Below, piece by piece: positions 1 through 10,400 of a DNA stretch of 64,000 nt (position 1 is the first letter of the stretch; every line of letters starts with the position of its first letter). Below the pieces are notes generated by a model. The model made no database searches. It was not told the origin of the DNA and worked only from the letters and a program-made list of their open reading frames with translations. The position numbers and the translations under genes were made by a program. Location: NCBI GenBank assembly GCA_009830035.1, contig SZZY01000001.1, positions 372,001 through 436,000 on the forward strand, in the 5' to 3' direction. Source of the DNA: Pantoea sp. Eser (GTDB lineage: Bacteria; Pseudomonadota; Gammaproteobacteria; Enterobacterales; Enterobacteriaceae).

Positions 1-1
1 C

Positions 2-346
2 GTTAAAGCGCGCTACGGTGCCTGCGTGATGACCGGGACCCGGCTGACCGATCGGCACAACTGGCCGTGGGTAGAAGCCTGTCATATCGACACTCAGGAG
101 AATGATGAATGGGGGCTGGCTGATAACAGCATCGACAACGGCTTATTTCTGCGCAGCGATCTGCAACGGCTTTTCCTCAATCGACTGATAAGCATTGATG
201 GTGGGTCAGGGCAGATCCAGGTGCACCCCAGCGACGAGGCGCAGGCCAACATAAGCCCTTATTATCAGGAGTTAAATGGCCGTATCTGTAGCCTGTGGCC
301 GGCGGTGCCACCCGCGACGCGCCAACGGCTGCGGGCGCGACGTTAG
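2..346 (+). CDS. HNH endonuclease domain protein, 3' part only
   Basis: The reading frame enters from the left edge and ends at TAG 344-346, so only about 114 C-terminal residues are visible. They hold an HNH-type nuclease core: a Cys in an RYGACVMTG stretch, then EACHID, then an Asn-rich NGLFLRSDLQRLF block followed by NRLISID. This order is typical of the HNH_2-like domain, a metal-dependent DNA nuclease fold. Partner domains and the start lie outside the window. It sits where enterobacteria often have fliC, next to fliA, so this edge of the flagellar region has been rearranged or carries an accessory gene. No lesion is seen in the visible part. Specific function is unknown. Confidence 0.72.
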   Translation, partial: VKARYGACVMTGTRLTDRHNWPWVEACHIDTQENDEWGLADNSIDNGLFLRSDLQRLFLNRLISIDGGSGQIQVHPSDEAQANISPYYQELNGRICSLWPAVPPATRQRLRARR

Positions 347-439
347 CCAATGTGAAGGGAGGAGAAGGATCTGCTCCCCTGACATCACAAAAATGAAATA
401 ACCTCGTTTTACCCCGCCTATTCCCCCAATCAATAACCC

Positions 440-466
440 TACAGAATTGGATAATCATGCCGATAA
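440..466 (+). promoter_or_regulatory. Sigma-28 type promoter of fliA
   Basis: GCCGATAA at 459-466 is a perfect match to the flagellar sigma-28 -10 consensus. Eleven bases upstream, TACAGAAT (440-447) matches five of eight -35 positions. It lies about 25 bp before the fliA start, fitting the autoregulated class 3 promoter known for fliA. The gene behind it is broken. Confidence 0.55.
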
Positions 467-490
467 CTTCATTAACGCAGGGTAGTCAAC

Positions 491-1182
491 GTGAACGATC
501 TCTATACCGCCGAAGGCGTGATGGACAAGCATTCGCTCTGGCAGCGTTACGTGCCGCTGGTGCGCCATGAAGCGCTGCGCCTGCAGGTCCGTCTGCCAGC
601 CGGGGGTATCGGCCTGTTAAATGCCGTGGAGCTCTATGACGCGCTACAGGGAACAGCCTTTACCACCTATGCCGTGCAGCGTATTCGCGGCGCAATGCTG
701 GATGAGCTTCGCAGCCGGGACTGGGCACCATGCAGCGTTCGTCGTAACGCGCGCGAGGTAGCCGGGGCAATCATAAGGTGGAACAGACGCCGGGTCGTGC
801 TGCCTCCGAGCAGGAAGTCGCGCAGCAGTTGAATGTCTCGATGGAGGAGTACCGGCAGATCCTACTGGACACCAACAACAGTCAGCTCTTTTCCTACGAC
901 GAGTATCGGGAAGAACATGGCGACAGCACGGAACTGGTGACGGAAGGGCATGAAGAGGACAACCCGCTTCATCAGTTGATGGAAGGGAGTCTGCGTGAGC
1001 GCGTCATTGAAGCGATCGAAGCGTTACCCGATCATGAAAAGATGGTGCTGACACTGTACTACCAGGAAGAACTGAACCTGAAAGAGATTGTCGCGGTGCT
1101 TGATGTGGGGGAATCTCGGGTCAGCCAGCTGCACAGTCATGCGATTAAACGCCTGCGGGCCCGACTTACGGGAGCGCGCTAG
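491..1182 (+). pseudogene. fliA: Flagellar sigma factor 28, broken
   Basis: Encodes the sigma factor for late flagellar and chemotaxis genes. GTG start at 491, as in E. coli fliA. Residues 1-37 match FliA closely, then an in-frame deletion of about 30 bp near position 600 removes the conserved segment containing DDLLQ in region 2.1. A single-base loss near 770-776 then shifts the frame inside the REVAGAI segment. The remainder, from KVEQTPGR through LFSYDEYREEHGD and the region 4 helix-turn-helix, is read in another frame to TAG 1180-1182. Either lesion alone should abolish function. The neighbouring gene fliZ is also broken. Confidence 0.93.
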
Positions 1183-1232
1183 CAGTATCAGTTCCTGGCG
1201 ATTCAAAAATATAAGAAACCGGGGACTCAGCA

Positions 1233-1743
1233 ATGGGAGCCAAGACAAAGGCCAGACCGTTAAGTCGTTATGTTAAAGACTATAAACACAGCCAGAGCAA
1301 CTGTTCACACTGTGGCAAGGTATTAGATCGAATGGCGCTCGTTTTTCGTGGCCAGATCATCAATAAAGAATAAAGAGGCCATCGCTCGGATGGACCAGAT
1401 GATTGATGAGCAACTGTGGCTGAAACTTCAGCCAGAAATGACTGCGCTCTGTCGCTTCTGTAGCGATATTTTTTGTAATACCCATCCTAATTACTTCGAC
1501 ATTGTGGCGTTCAAACAGTATTTGTTCGAACATACAGAGATGAGCCCCAGCACCATACGTGAATACGTGGTGCGGCTGCGTCGGCTGGACGACATGCTGA
1601 AGGCGAAAAATTTCCCGGCCGATAGGCTGCAGGGCAATAGCTGGCATCAATGTCTGGAAAGCGACCTGCCGGATGCGGGCAATAATAATTACCGTATTGC
1701 CCTGCGCAAATACGATCAGTTCTTAGGGTGGCAACAGGGCTAA
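1233..1743 (+). pseudogene. fliZ: Flagellar regulator FliZ, frameshifted
   Basis: FliZ is a DNA-binding regulator linking flagella, curli and virulence genes in enterobacteria. ATG at 1233 begins MGAKTKARPLSRYVKDYKHS, homologous to the FliZ N terminus with its CSHCGKVLDR motif. A 7-bp tandem duplication (AATAAAG twice, about 1359-1373) puts a stop right after the INKE residues. The downstream frame (MIDEQLWLKLQ..., EMSPSTIREYVVRLRRL, NYRIALRKYDQF) is otherwise well preserved to TAA 1741-1743. The lesion looks recent because nothing else in the gene is degraded. It follows fliA by 50 bp in the usual fliAZ order. Confidence 0.92.
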
Positions 1744-1763
1744 CCCCCCGCGGCGCGCTCATT

Positions 1764-1815
1764 GCTCCCCCGTCCCGCCCTTTTCACGCTGCTGAAAAGG
1801 GCGGGACGGGGGAGC
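1764..1815. repeat. Perfect 23-bp inverted repeat between fliZ and dcyD
   Basis: Left arm 1764-1786 and right arm 1793-1815 are exact reverse complements with a 6-base loop (CGCTGC). The GC-rich arms contain CCCGCCC and GGGCGGG. No T-run follows on either strand. It could be a fliAZ terminator, a transcript-stabilising hairpin or a member of a dispersed palindrome family. Confidence 0.8.
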
Positions 1816-1925
1816 ACGCCTGTTTTGCGCGTCACCGCATCTCCCGCCACCTGAATCAGGGTGATCCTTTTCGCATCTTCTGCAACACTGTAAGGATAAT
1901 TTCCAATGCCTGAATGGAGGCAGCG

Positions 1926-2912
1926 TTGTCTTTACATCTTTTGCACCAGTTTCCCCGCCTTGAACTGCTGGGCGCGCCAACCCCGTTAGAGCATCTGCCA
2001 CGACTCTCCGACTATCTCGGCCGCGATATTTTTATCAAGCGCGATGATGTCACGCCGGTGGCGATGGGCGGCAACAAACTGCGCAAGCTGGAATATCTGG
2101 CGGCCGACGCGCTGCGCGAAGGGGCCGATGTGCTGCTGACTGCCGGGGCTATTCAGTCCAACCATGTGCGCCAGACCGCAGCCGTCGCGGCCCGTCTGGG
2201 TCTGAAATGCGTGGCCCTGCTGAAAAACCCGATTGGTACCCATGCGGAAAACTACCTGAGCAACGGTAACCGGCTGCTGCTGGATCTGATGGACGCCGAG
2301 GTGATCATGGTCGAGGCGCTGGATCGTCCGGCGGAGCAGCTGGCGGAACAGGCAACACGGCTTGAGGCGCAGGGGTTCAGGCCTTACATCGTACCGGTCG
2401 GCGGCTCGAATGCATTGGGTGCGCTAGGCTATGTCGGCTGCGCGCAGGAAATTGCGCATCAGAGCGAAGAAGTGGTCGATTTTGCCGCCGTCATCGTCGC
2501 TTCAGGCAGCGCCAGTACCCACGCCGGGCTGGCGGTGGGTCTTGAACAGCTGTTACCGGATACCGAGCTGGTGGGGGTGACCGTTTCCCGTCAGGCTGAG
2601 GCTCAGTTACCGCTGGTTGAGCGTCTGCGCCAGTCACTGGCAACCCAGCTTGAAGTGCCCGCTACTGCACCGATTATGCTATGGGATGAGTATTATGCGC
2701 CACGCTACGGTGAACCGAACGACGAAGGCATGGCGGCGGTGAAACTGCTGGCGCGGCTGGAAGGCATCCTGCTGGATCCGGTCTATACCGGTAAGGCGAT
2801 GGCGGGGCTGCTGGATGGCATCAGCCAGAACCGTTTCCGCCGGGAAGGCCCGCTGCTGTTTATTCATACTGGCGGCGCGCCGGCGTTATTTGCTTATCAT
2901 CCTTCGGTCTGA
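1926..2912 (+). CDS. dcyD: D-cysteine desulfhydrase
   Basis: A PLP enzyme that converts D-cysteine to pyruvate, sulfide and ammonia. The protein aligns end to end with E. coli DcyD (328 aa): [20 protein letters not shown] carries the PLP-binding lysine, [11 protein letters not shown] follows, and the C terminus reads [16 protein letters not shown] prefer the TTG start at 1926, five bases after a strong GGAGG (1916-1920) and giving exactly 328 residues. An in-frame ATG at 1914 overlaps that ribosome-binding site. The gene is intact between dead fliZ and the dead cystine importer tcyJLN, so it has outlived its usual functional partners. Confidence 0.95.
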   Translation: MSLHLLHQFPRLELLGAPTPLEHLPRLSDYLGRDIFIKRDDVTPVAMGGNKLRKLEYLAADALREGADVLLTAGAIQSNHVRQTAAVAARLGLKCVALLKNPIGTHAENYLSNGNRLLLDLMDAEVIMVEALDRPAEQLAEQATRLEAQGFRPYIVPVGGSNALGALGYVGCAQEIAHQSEEVVDFAAVIVASGSASTHAGLAVGLEQLLPDTELVGVTVSRQAEAQLPLVERLRQSLATQLEVPATAPIMLWDEYYAPRYGEPNDEGMAAVKLLARLEGILLDPVYTGKAMAGLLDGISQNRFRREGPLLFIHTGGAPALFAYHPSV

Positions 2913-3022
2913 GACAAGCAAAAAAACAGTTTATAATCTTGCCGTTATCACGATGGACCGGCAGCAATGTAGCGGCGTTGCCGTTATAAAATACATACAA
3001 CACAATCAATAATGGGGTCAAT

Positions 3023-3823
3023 ATGACCTTTTCTCTTGTACGTCGCCAGTTGGTGATGGGCGTGATGGCCGTGGCGCTGGTCGCGGGCGTTAACGTTAAA
3101 ACTTTCTCAGCTGAAAACCTGCTGAATAAAATCAAAGAGCGCGGCACGCTGCTGGTGGGACTGGAAGGGTACCTATCCGCCGTTCAGCTTCTAGGATGAG
3201 AACGGCAAGCTGACCGGCTTTGAAGCGGAGTTCGCGCAACAACTGGCGCAGCACATGGGCGTTAAGGCCAGCCTGAAACCGACCAAGTGGGACGGCATGC
3301 TGGCCTCGCTTGATGCGAAACGGATTGATGTGGTGATCAACCAGGTCACTATCTCTGACGAGCGTAAGAAGAAGTATGACTTCTCTACACCGTACACCAT
3401 CTCGGGCATTCAGGCGCTGACCATGAAACCCAACGCCGGTACCATCACCAAACCTGAGGATCTGGCAGGCAAAAAGGTCGGTGTCGGTCTGGGGACCAAC
3501 TACGAACAGTGGCTGCGTGAGAACGTGAAGGGCGTTGATGTCCGTACCTATGATGATGACCCGACCAAATATCAGGATCTGCGCTCAGGTCGTCTGAACG
3601 CCATTTTGGTGGACCGCCTGGCAGCACTGAATCTGGTGAAGAAAACCGGCGATACCATGCCGTAGCGGGCAACGCTTTCTCCCGTCAGGAGTCTGGCGTG
3701 GCGGTGCGTAAAGGTAATGACGATCTGCTGAAAGCGATCGACCAGGCTATTGCAGAGATGCAGAAAGATGGCTCACTGAGCAAGCTGTCTGAGAAATGGT
3801 TTGGCGCGGACGTGACTAAATAA
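3023..3823 (+). pseudogene. tcyJ: Cystine-binding periplasmic protein TcyJ (FliY), broken
   Basis: Solute-binding component of the L-cystine ABC importer. The frame begins at ATG 3023 with a signal-peptide-like N terminus (MTFSLVRRQLVMGVMAVALV). Three lesions are visible. An extra G in the GGG at about 3165 shifts the frame at LLVGLEG. TAG at 3192-3194 replaces a codon in the expected PPFSF(Q)DENGKL. A base is lost near 3660, after KKTGDTM, before NAFSRQESGVAVRKGN. Between these points KPTKWDGMLASLDAKRIDVV and TYDDDPTKYQDLRSGR match FliY/TcyJ strongly. The stop TAA 3821-3823 overlaps the start of tcyL. Confidence 0.95.
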
Positions 3824-4492
3824 TGCAGGAAAGTCTTCAACTGGTGCTGGATTCAGCACCTTTTTTATTAAAAGGCGCGCTGTTTACGCTGCAACTCAGC
3901 ATCGGCGGAATGTTCTTCGGCCTGGTGCTGGGCTTCATTCTGGCGCTGATGCGGCTGTCACGCTTCTGGCCGGTCAGCTGGCTGTCGCGGATCTACGTCT
4001 CGATTTTCCGCGGCACACCGCTGATCGCCCAGCTGTTTATGATCTACTACGGCTTACCGCAGTTTAGTATCGAGCTGGATCCGATTCCCTCCGCCATGAT
4101 TGGCCTGTAGCTGAATACCGCGGCTTACGCCTCGGAATCACTGCGTGGCGCGATCTCGGCGATTGAGCGCGGCCAGTTGGGAAGCGGCGGCCAGTATCGG
4201 TGTGACGCGCTGGCAAACGCTGCGCCGGGTGATATTGCTGCAGGCGGCACGGACCGCGCTGCCGCCGCTGGGTAACAGTTTTATCAGCTTGGTAAAAGAT
4301 ACCTCGCTGGCGGCGACCATCCAGGTGCCGGAGCTGTTCCGTCAGGCGCAGTTGATCACCTCGTGTACGCTGGAAGTGTTCACCATGTATCTGGCTGCCT
4401 CGCTGATCTACTGGGTGATGGCGACGTTGCTATCCGCCCTGCAGAACCGGCTGGAGCAGCATGTTAATCGTCAGGATCAGGAGTCGAAATGA
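3823..4492 (+). pseudogene. tcyL: Cystine ABC transporter permease TcyL (YecS), broken
   Basis: Inner-membrane permease of the cystine importer. It starts at ATG 3823, overlapping the tcyJ stop as TAATG. The first 95 residues (MQESLQLVLDSAPFLLKGAL..., FRGTPLIAQLFMIYYGLPQF) are full-quality permease sequence. A premature TAG at 4108-4110 follows AMIGL, where the family continues with S/T-LN-TAAY. A second lesion, an inserted T near 4178, shifts the frame at ERGQ(W)EAAASIG. The rest, including the NSFISLVKDTSLAATIQVPE loop that contacts the ATPase, is preserved in the other frame to TGA 4490-4492. Confidence 0.94.
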
Positions 4493-5242
4493 GTGCCATC
4501 GAAGTCAGAAAGCTGGTGAAATCCTTCAATGGCCAGACGGTGCTGCATGGCATCGATCTCAACGTAGCGGCAGGCGAAGTGGTGGCGATTATCGGTCCCA
4601 GCGGTTCGGGTAAAACCACGCTGCTGCGAAGTATCAACCTGCTGAAAGTGCTGGATAGCGGCACCATTCGGGTGGGTGATATTACCGTTGATGCGGCGCT
4701 GGCGCAGAGTAAACAGAAAGAGCAGGTGCGTCGTCTGCGCCAGCAGGTTGGCTTTGTTTTCCAGAACTTCAATCTGTTTCCACACCGCTCGGTGATGGAG
4801 AACATTATTGAAGGCCCGGTCATCGTCAAGCGCGAAGCCAAAGCGGATGCGGTGGCACGCGCCCGTGAGCTGCTGGAAAAAGTCGGACTGCACGGTAAAA
4901 GAGCAGAGTTACTCGCGCCGTTTGTCAGGCGGTCAGCAGCAGCGGGTGGCGATCGCCCGTGCGCTGGCGATGCGACCGGAAGTGATTCTGTTTGATGAAC
5001 CGACCTCGGCGCTTGATCCGGAGCTGGTTGGCGAGGTGCTTAATACCATCCGCGCCCTGGCCGAAGAGCAACGCACCATGGTTATCGTCACGCATGAGAT
5101 GAGCTTTGCCCACGACGTGGCTGACCGCGCTATCTTCATGGACCAGGGCCGCATTGTGGAGCAGGGCGAGGCGAAAGCGTTGTTCAGTAACCCGCAACAG
5201 CCGCGAACCCGTCAGTTCCTCGATAAATTTCTGAGTCAGTAA
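4489..5242 (+). pseudogene. tcyN: Cystine ABC transporter ATPase TcyN (YecC), frameshifted
   Basis: ATPase of the cystine/diaminopimelate importer. It starts at ATG 4489, overlapping the tcyL stop. Walker A is GPSGSGKTT (about residues 35-43) and the Q-loop region is VFQNFNLFPHR. One extra A in the A-run at 4897-4900 shifts the frame just before the ABC signature. LSGGQQQR, the Walker B segment VILFDEPTSALDPE and the H-loop VTHEM are intact only in the second frame. This is the sole lesion seen in the gene. With tcyJ and tcyL also dead, the TcyJLN system cannot assemble. Confidence 0.93.
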
Positions 5243-5246
5243 CACC

Positions 5247-5275
5247 GCAGCCTTCCTGCGGGAAGGCTGCATTAA
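5247..5275 (+). terminator. Hairpin after tcyN
   Basis: The 10-bp perfect stem GCAGCCTTCC (5247-5256) / GGAAGGCTGC (5261-5270) has a TGCG loop and sits 5 bp after the tcyN stop. The tract after it is only weakly T-rich, so termination may be partial. Confidence 0.6.
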
Positions 5276-5719
5276 CCTGTTTAAATAGTGCTGTTTTTCA
5301 GTAAAATAACCCTGTTACTAAGGGTTTATTCGCGCTGAAATTAATCGCCACCATATATCCATAAATCTCCGTTAAACCTTTTGCCACAATCTGACAAAAC
5401 TTTTCTATTCATCGTTTATTAAATGGCTTTTATGATTGCCAGTTCCTCTTATTTAAGCCTCTGCTACTCTCCAGTAATATCATCTTTTACGGCTCTGTCG
5501 GGGTAAATAAAACCACTGGCTGGAGCTTTATTGATAAATGTAAGGAAACGTCCAGCTCGGTAAATAACTGTAACATCGGGGCCATGCGATATTTTTTAAG
5601 ACTTTCGCTACATTCACCATCGGTTCAATGACGAATAATCGCTGGATAACCATAAAAACAATACTGATTTCCTCGCTTTTACTTTTCAGCATTCAGACCT
5701 ACACAGCAGGAGTCATTGA
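5276..5719. other. Noncoding stretch between tcyN and the acyltransferase remnant
   Basis: About 440 bp, more AT-rich than its neighbours, with no credible coding frame on either strand. An AGGAG at 5708-5712 serves the next gene. I see no recognisable regulatory site, RNA gene or repeat. Confidence 0.6.
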
Positions 5720-6786
5720 ATGAACAACACCAAGCCAGAGCAAATAATGTGAGTGAATACCCTGAAGGGGGCCTGTATATTACTGGTGGTCCTGTACCAC
5801 AAGGTGCTGCCGGGTTTTGAAGGGACGCTGAAGTATCTCTCTGCCGGATGGCTACCCGCTGAAATATGGGTACAGTTTAATACGGTCCTGTCGCCATTAC
5901 GTATGCCGGCGTTTTTCTTTGTTTCAGGCCTGCTGGCCACCAACGGTATTATTAATCGCCCGTGGAAGCAGGTATTTACCAGCCGGATTACCAATATCTT
6001 TTATCTCTATATTTTGTGGGGCTTTATTCAGTGGTGGTCGATTCTCGGCATCTCCACCGAAATTACCGGCCAGCGTATTTCCCAGAACCTGAATACAGCT
6101 TATGCCGGTTCGCTATTAGAATTTCTTAAGCTGACGTTTATGGCCATGAGTACTTCATGGTATCTGTACGGGCTTGGCCTCTATTTCCTCTGCGCCAAAC
6201 TGTTTCGCCAATATAAACTGGTGCTGATGGTGGCGGCGATTGTGCTGAACTATCTGGCGGTTGAAAAAATTATTCCCTACTGGGGACCACAAAGTCTGGC
6301 GCAATATTTCCTGTTCTTCCTGCTGTGGGCTTTCTGGAGCCAGACCATGCTGCGCCTCAGCGAGTGGCGGCGTGAAAACCTGATGCCGTGGGCTGTGCTG
6401 GCCGCACTGGCGGGCATTCACGTTATTTTGGTCTGGATAAGAGCCTGTTCCTGTGCATTCTGGCGGTGCTGTTCAGTATTGCGGCCTGTCGCTGGCTGAA
6501 TCAGCATTTCAGCATGAGCTATATGAACTGGATTGGCCGCAATGCCCTGCAGATTTATGTGATACACCACATTTTCATTGAGTTTTTCGGCATGTCAGCG
6601 ATTCTGTTCGCCCAGCGTCACCACCTGTTTAATCAGGCGTGGTTTTCGTTCCTCTGGGCCTGTTTCTATCCGGTGGCAATTGTCGGGATCTGTTCGCTCT
6701 GCTCGCTGACCAATCGCGGATTGGGTCAGTCACTCTTTGTGTTCCCGACGCTGATGAAGCGGGAGCGAGTCAGTGAGGCTTCTTAG
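5720..6786 (+). pseudogene. Acyltransferase-3 family membrane protein, broken
   Basis: Integral membrane acyltransferase of the family that O-acetylates surface polysaccharides. ATG 5720 follows AGGAG (5708-5712) and reads MNNTKPEQIM. TGA at 5750-5752 then interrupts where the family has a conserved Trp (expected W-V-NTLKG). The frame resumes with GACILLVVLYHKVLP, including the usual N-terminal His, and RMPAFFFVSGLL. A frameshift near 6430-6437 (T-rich) divides it before FGLDKSLFLCILAVLF; the end holds NALQIYVIHHIFIEFFG. Multiple hydrophobic segments fit about ten TM helices. The substrate cannot be told. Two independent lesions mark it as dead. Confidence 0.88.
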
Positions 6787-6820
6787 ATACGCTTGGCAGC
6801 CGGCACTGGCTGTGCAGAGG

Positions 6821-6903
6821 GGATTACGCCTGGCGGCGGTCTGATATCGAGCAGGTTACGCCTGCTGCGGTCTTATTGAGTAAGGTTACGCCCGCCAGGC
6901 GGT
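6821..6903. repeat. Three degenerate direct repeats around TTACGCC
   Basis: Units at 6821-6842, 6853-6873 and 6883-6903 share a GGTTACGCCTGC-GCGGT-like core. The TTACGCC starts are 32 and 30 bp apart. They lie in the noncoding spacer after the acyltransferase remnant. Function unknown. Confidence 0.5.
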
Positions 6904-6983
6904 GGGGAGTTTCAGGTTGCCTGAGCAGGCGGACGCGTCAAGGGGCAGCCTGCGCGCGGTGCATTCGTCACTCCCTGCGGCCC

Positions 6984-7046
6984 ACGGACCGGCCGGACGC
7001 GCCATCCCTGGCGCGATCCGTTCTTTCGCCGACGTCCTGTCGGCTC
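6984..7046 (+). repeat. Palindromic intergenic repeat, copy 1
   Basis: Contains the imperfect palindrome GGACGCGCCATCCCTGGCGC followed by a second small hairpin (CGACGTCCTGTCG). A second copy, inverted, lies at 7292-7354. The core is identical and the flanks are related. This resembles REP-type extragenic palindromes. Confidence 0.75.
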
Positions 7047-7291
7047 TCCTAGCCTCCGCTCATTCCTTGGCGCTGCGGACGCCTCTGGCAAACCCCCGTC
7101 TGTAAACTCTCTGGCTTGTTATTATAGTTTGGTGTTGTCTGATTAATGACGGCCCTGAAGCTAACAGCAACACTGACAGTAACTGTGCCCAGGCACTACA
7201 GCGACGAACAACCAAAAAGAAACACAAAAAAATAACAGCGAGGGGTTAGGGAGGCCATCTGAAGCGCTGAGCAGATGAGGGATTTCAGGAC

Positions 7292-7354
7292 GAGCGACAG
7301 GGATGTCGCGAAGAGGCGGGATCGCGCCAGGGATGGCGCGTCCCGGTGGTCCGT
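7292..7354 (-). repeat. Palindromic intergenic repeat, copy 2 (inverted)
   Basis: Reverse-complement copy of 6984-7046, with the same GCGCCATCCCTGGCGC core and the same flanking CGACA-CCCTGTCG mini-hairpin. The pair flanks about 245 bp of noncoding DNA and could fold into one large hairpin. No transposase gene lies between them. The whole spacer 6787-7446 holds nothing else I can identify. Confidence 0.75.
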
Positions 7355-7446
7355 AAGAAATCCGGCAGCGGCGAAACTGAAACTGCCGCTGCCTGCCGGC
7401 GAACGAAACCTTCTCAGCGCCCGTTCGCGCAGGGAACACGCCCTAC

Positions 7447-10400
7447 TTACCCTATCGTCATAAGACTGGCATTCCCGCCGGCAGCGGCGGTATTCACACT
7501 CAGCGAACGCTCGATCAGCAACCGCTCCAGCAGCAGATTGGTCTCACCGCGGGCAAAGCCCTGCACCGAAACAATCGCGCCTTCGCGTGCGGCAATCTGC
7601 TCGCACAGGGTGCGCAGCTGATCGGCATCACCGTGATAAATCACCGCATCAAATTCTGCTGCTAACGGATCGCGCGCCAGGGTGATACGCGCTTTCACCC
7701 CGTCTGGCAGCGAGGTCAGCAGGCGACGATGCAACTCATCATCCTGCCACAGCGCCTTGCTGCCAACGCTGGTGACTGCAGCCAGTTGCACTAACGCGTC
7801 CTGCTCATTGTCGGCAAGACAGAGCACCTGATCACGCGGCAACAGCGAGAAGGTGTTGCGCTCGCCGGTCGGACCGGGCAGCAACCGCACCACGCCCGCC
7901 TGCGCCAGATCGGCGTAGTGCTGGCACAGCGCCGCCAGTTCAGGCTTCTCTTTAGCCCAGCTCGTCAGCGCCTGATGAGGCGCCAGCAACGCCTGACGCA
8001 GGGTGCTGTCGGCAGGGTGATCGGCATCCTGACGATCAAACGTCAGTCGCAGCGCGCCGTCCGGACGATACGCCAGCAGACGATACAGATAGAGCGGTCC
8101 GCCAGCTTTCGGGCCGGTACCGGATAATCCTTCGCCGCCAAACGGCTGCACACCCACCACCGCGCCCACCATATTCCGATTGACGTAGAGGTTGCCGACT
8201 CTGGCATTGGCCGTCACCTGGGCAATGGTCTCGTCGATGCGGGTATGCACACCCAGCGTCAGGCCGTAACCCGAGGCGTTAATCTGTTCAATTAACTGCG
8301 ACAGATTATTGCGGGTGAAACGCACCACGTGCAGTACCGGGCCGAACACCTCTTTATCCAAATCCTTAACTTGATCCAGTTCAATCAGGGTCGGTTTGAT
8401 GAAGGTGCCGCTGCTCCACTCTTTGCTGTCGTGTGGATTCTCCTGCACCGCCTGATACACCGTGAAGCCTTTATTGCGCATCGCCTGAATGTGGCGCTCA
8501 ATATTGGCTTTGGCTTCAGCATCAATTACCGGACCGATATCGGTCGACAGGCGCTCCGGATTACCCATCCGGCATTCCGCCATCGCACCGCGCAGCATTT
8601 TCAGGGTGTGGTCGGCCACATCTTCCTGAATGCACAGCAGACGCAGGGCAGAACAGCGCTGACCGGCGCTGTCGAAGGCCGACGCGACGATATCAATTAC
8701 TACCTGCTCAGTCAGCGCGGATGAGTCGACGATCATCGCATTCATCCCGCCGGTTTCAGCAATCAGCGGCGTCGGGCGACCCTGCGGATCGAGACGACCG
8801 GCCAGATTACGTTGTAGCAGCGTCGCAACCGCGGTCGAACCGGTAAACATCACGCCACGAACCCGACCGTCGCCGGTCAGCTGTGTGCCAACCGTCTCAC
8901 CCAGACCCGGCAGCAGTTGCAGCACGCCAGCAGGCACGCCCGCACCCAGCAGTATTAGTACCGCCTGTGCCGCGATCAGCGGTGTCTGCTCTGCCGGTTT
9001 GGCCAGCACGCTGTTACCCGCAGCCAGCGCCGCCGCAATCTGGCCGGTAAAGATCGCCAGCGGGAAGTTCCACGGGCTGATACAGACCACCGGACCGAGT
9101 GGGCGATGGGTTTCGTTATCGAAATCATCCCGCACCATGCCAGCATAGTAATAGAGGAAATCGACCGCTTCGCGCACTTCAGCGATGGCGTTGTTGTAGG
9201 TCTTACCGGCTTCACGCACCAGAATGCCAATAAGCTGTTGCATCTGGCCTTCCATGATTTGTGCCGCGCGTTCCAGAATCGCAGCACGCTCCTGAGGCGG
9301 CGTGGCGAACCAGATCGGGCCGCTGTTGACCGCCGCGTCCAGCGCTTGGGATACTTCCTGCTCGGTCGCTTCACGTACCTGCCCGACAATATCGTTTGGC
9401 GCAGCGGGGTTAACGATAGTGCGGCTTTCACCTTCGCCCAGCTCACCTTCAATCATTGACTGGGCCAGCCACGGCTGCGCGGCGCTGCTCAGCAGGGCGC
9501 TGGACAGTGAGGCCAGACGGTGTTCATTGGCCATATCCAGACCGGCCGAGTTGACGCGGTGTTCCCCATACAAATCGCGTGGCAGCGGAATCTTCGGATG
9601 CGGCAGGCCAATCGCGCCTTCGCTGGCACCCAGCTTCTCCACCGCTCTCACCGGATCGGCCACCAGCTCATCAATCGGCAGCGAGGTATCGGCGATACGG
9701 TTAACGAAAGAGGTGTTGGCGCCGTTTTCCAGCAGGCGACGCACCAGATAAGCCAGCAGCGTTTCGTGCGTACCGACCGGTGCATAAATGCGGCAGGGAC
9801 GATTAAGTTTGCCGTCTGCTACTTTGCCTACCACCTGCTCATACAGCGGTTCGCCCATGCCGTGCAGGCACTGGAACTCATACTGTCCCGGATAGTAGTT
9901 GTTGCCGGCCAGCTGATAAATCGCCGCCAGCGTATGGGCGTTGTGGGTGGCAAACTGCGGGTAGATCAGGTTAGGCACCGCCAGCAGTTTACGGGCGCAG
10001 GCCAGATAAGAGATGTCGGTGTAGACCTTACGGGTATAAACCGGATACCCCTCCAGCCCCTCCATCTGGGCGCGTTTGATTTCGCTGTCCCAGTAGGCGC
10101 CTTTGACCAGACGGATCATCAGGCGGCGGCGGCTCCGTTGCGCCAGGTCGATCAGCTCGTCAATCACGAACGGACAGCGCTTCATGTATGCCTGGATGAC
10201 AAAGCCGATACCGTTCCAGCCTTCCAGCTCCGGTTCGAAACAGAGTTTTTCCAGCAGGTCGAGCGACAGTTCCAGGCGGTCAGCTTCTTCCGCATCAATG
10301 TTGATGCCGATGTCATAGGAACGTGCCAGCAGCGTCAGCGATTTCAGAATAGGGTAGAGCTCCTCCATCACACGCTCATACTGGGCGCGGCTGTAGCGCG

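Noticed and set aside
4891-4905. Programmed slippage at the tcyN A-run
   Set aside because: The run is only four A, too short for the polymerase slippage known at long A-tracts, and tcyJ and tcyL have irreparable lesions as well.
6821-6903. Three spaced repeats as a CRISPR array
   Set aside because: The units are degenerate and only about 20 bp, spacers are about 10 bp, and no cas gene is nearby.
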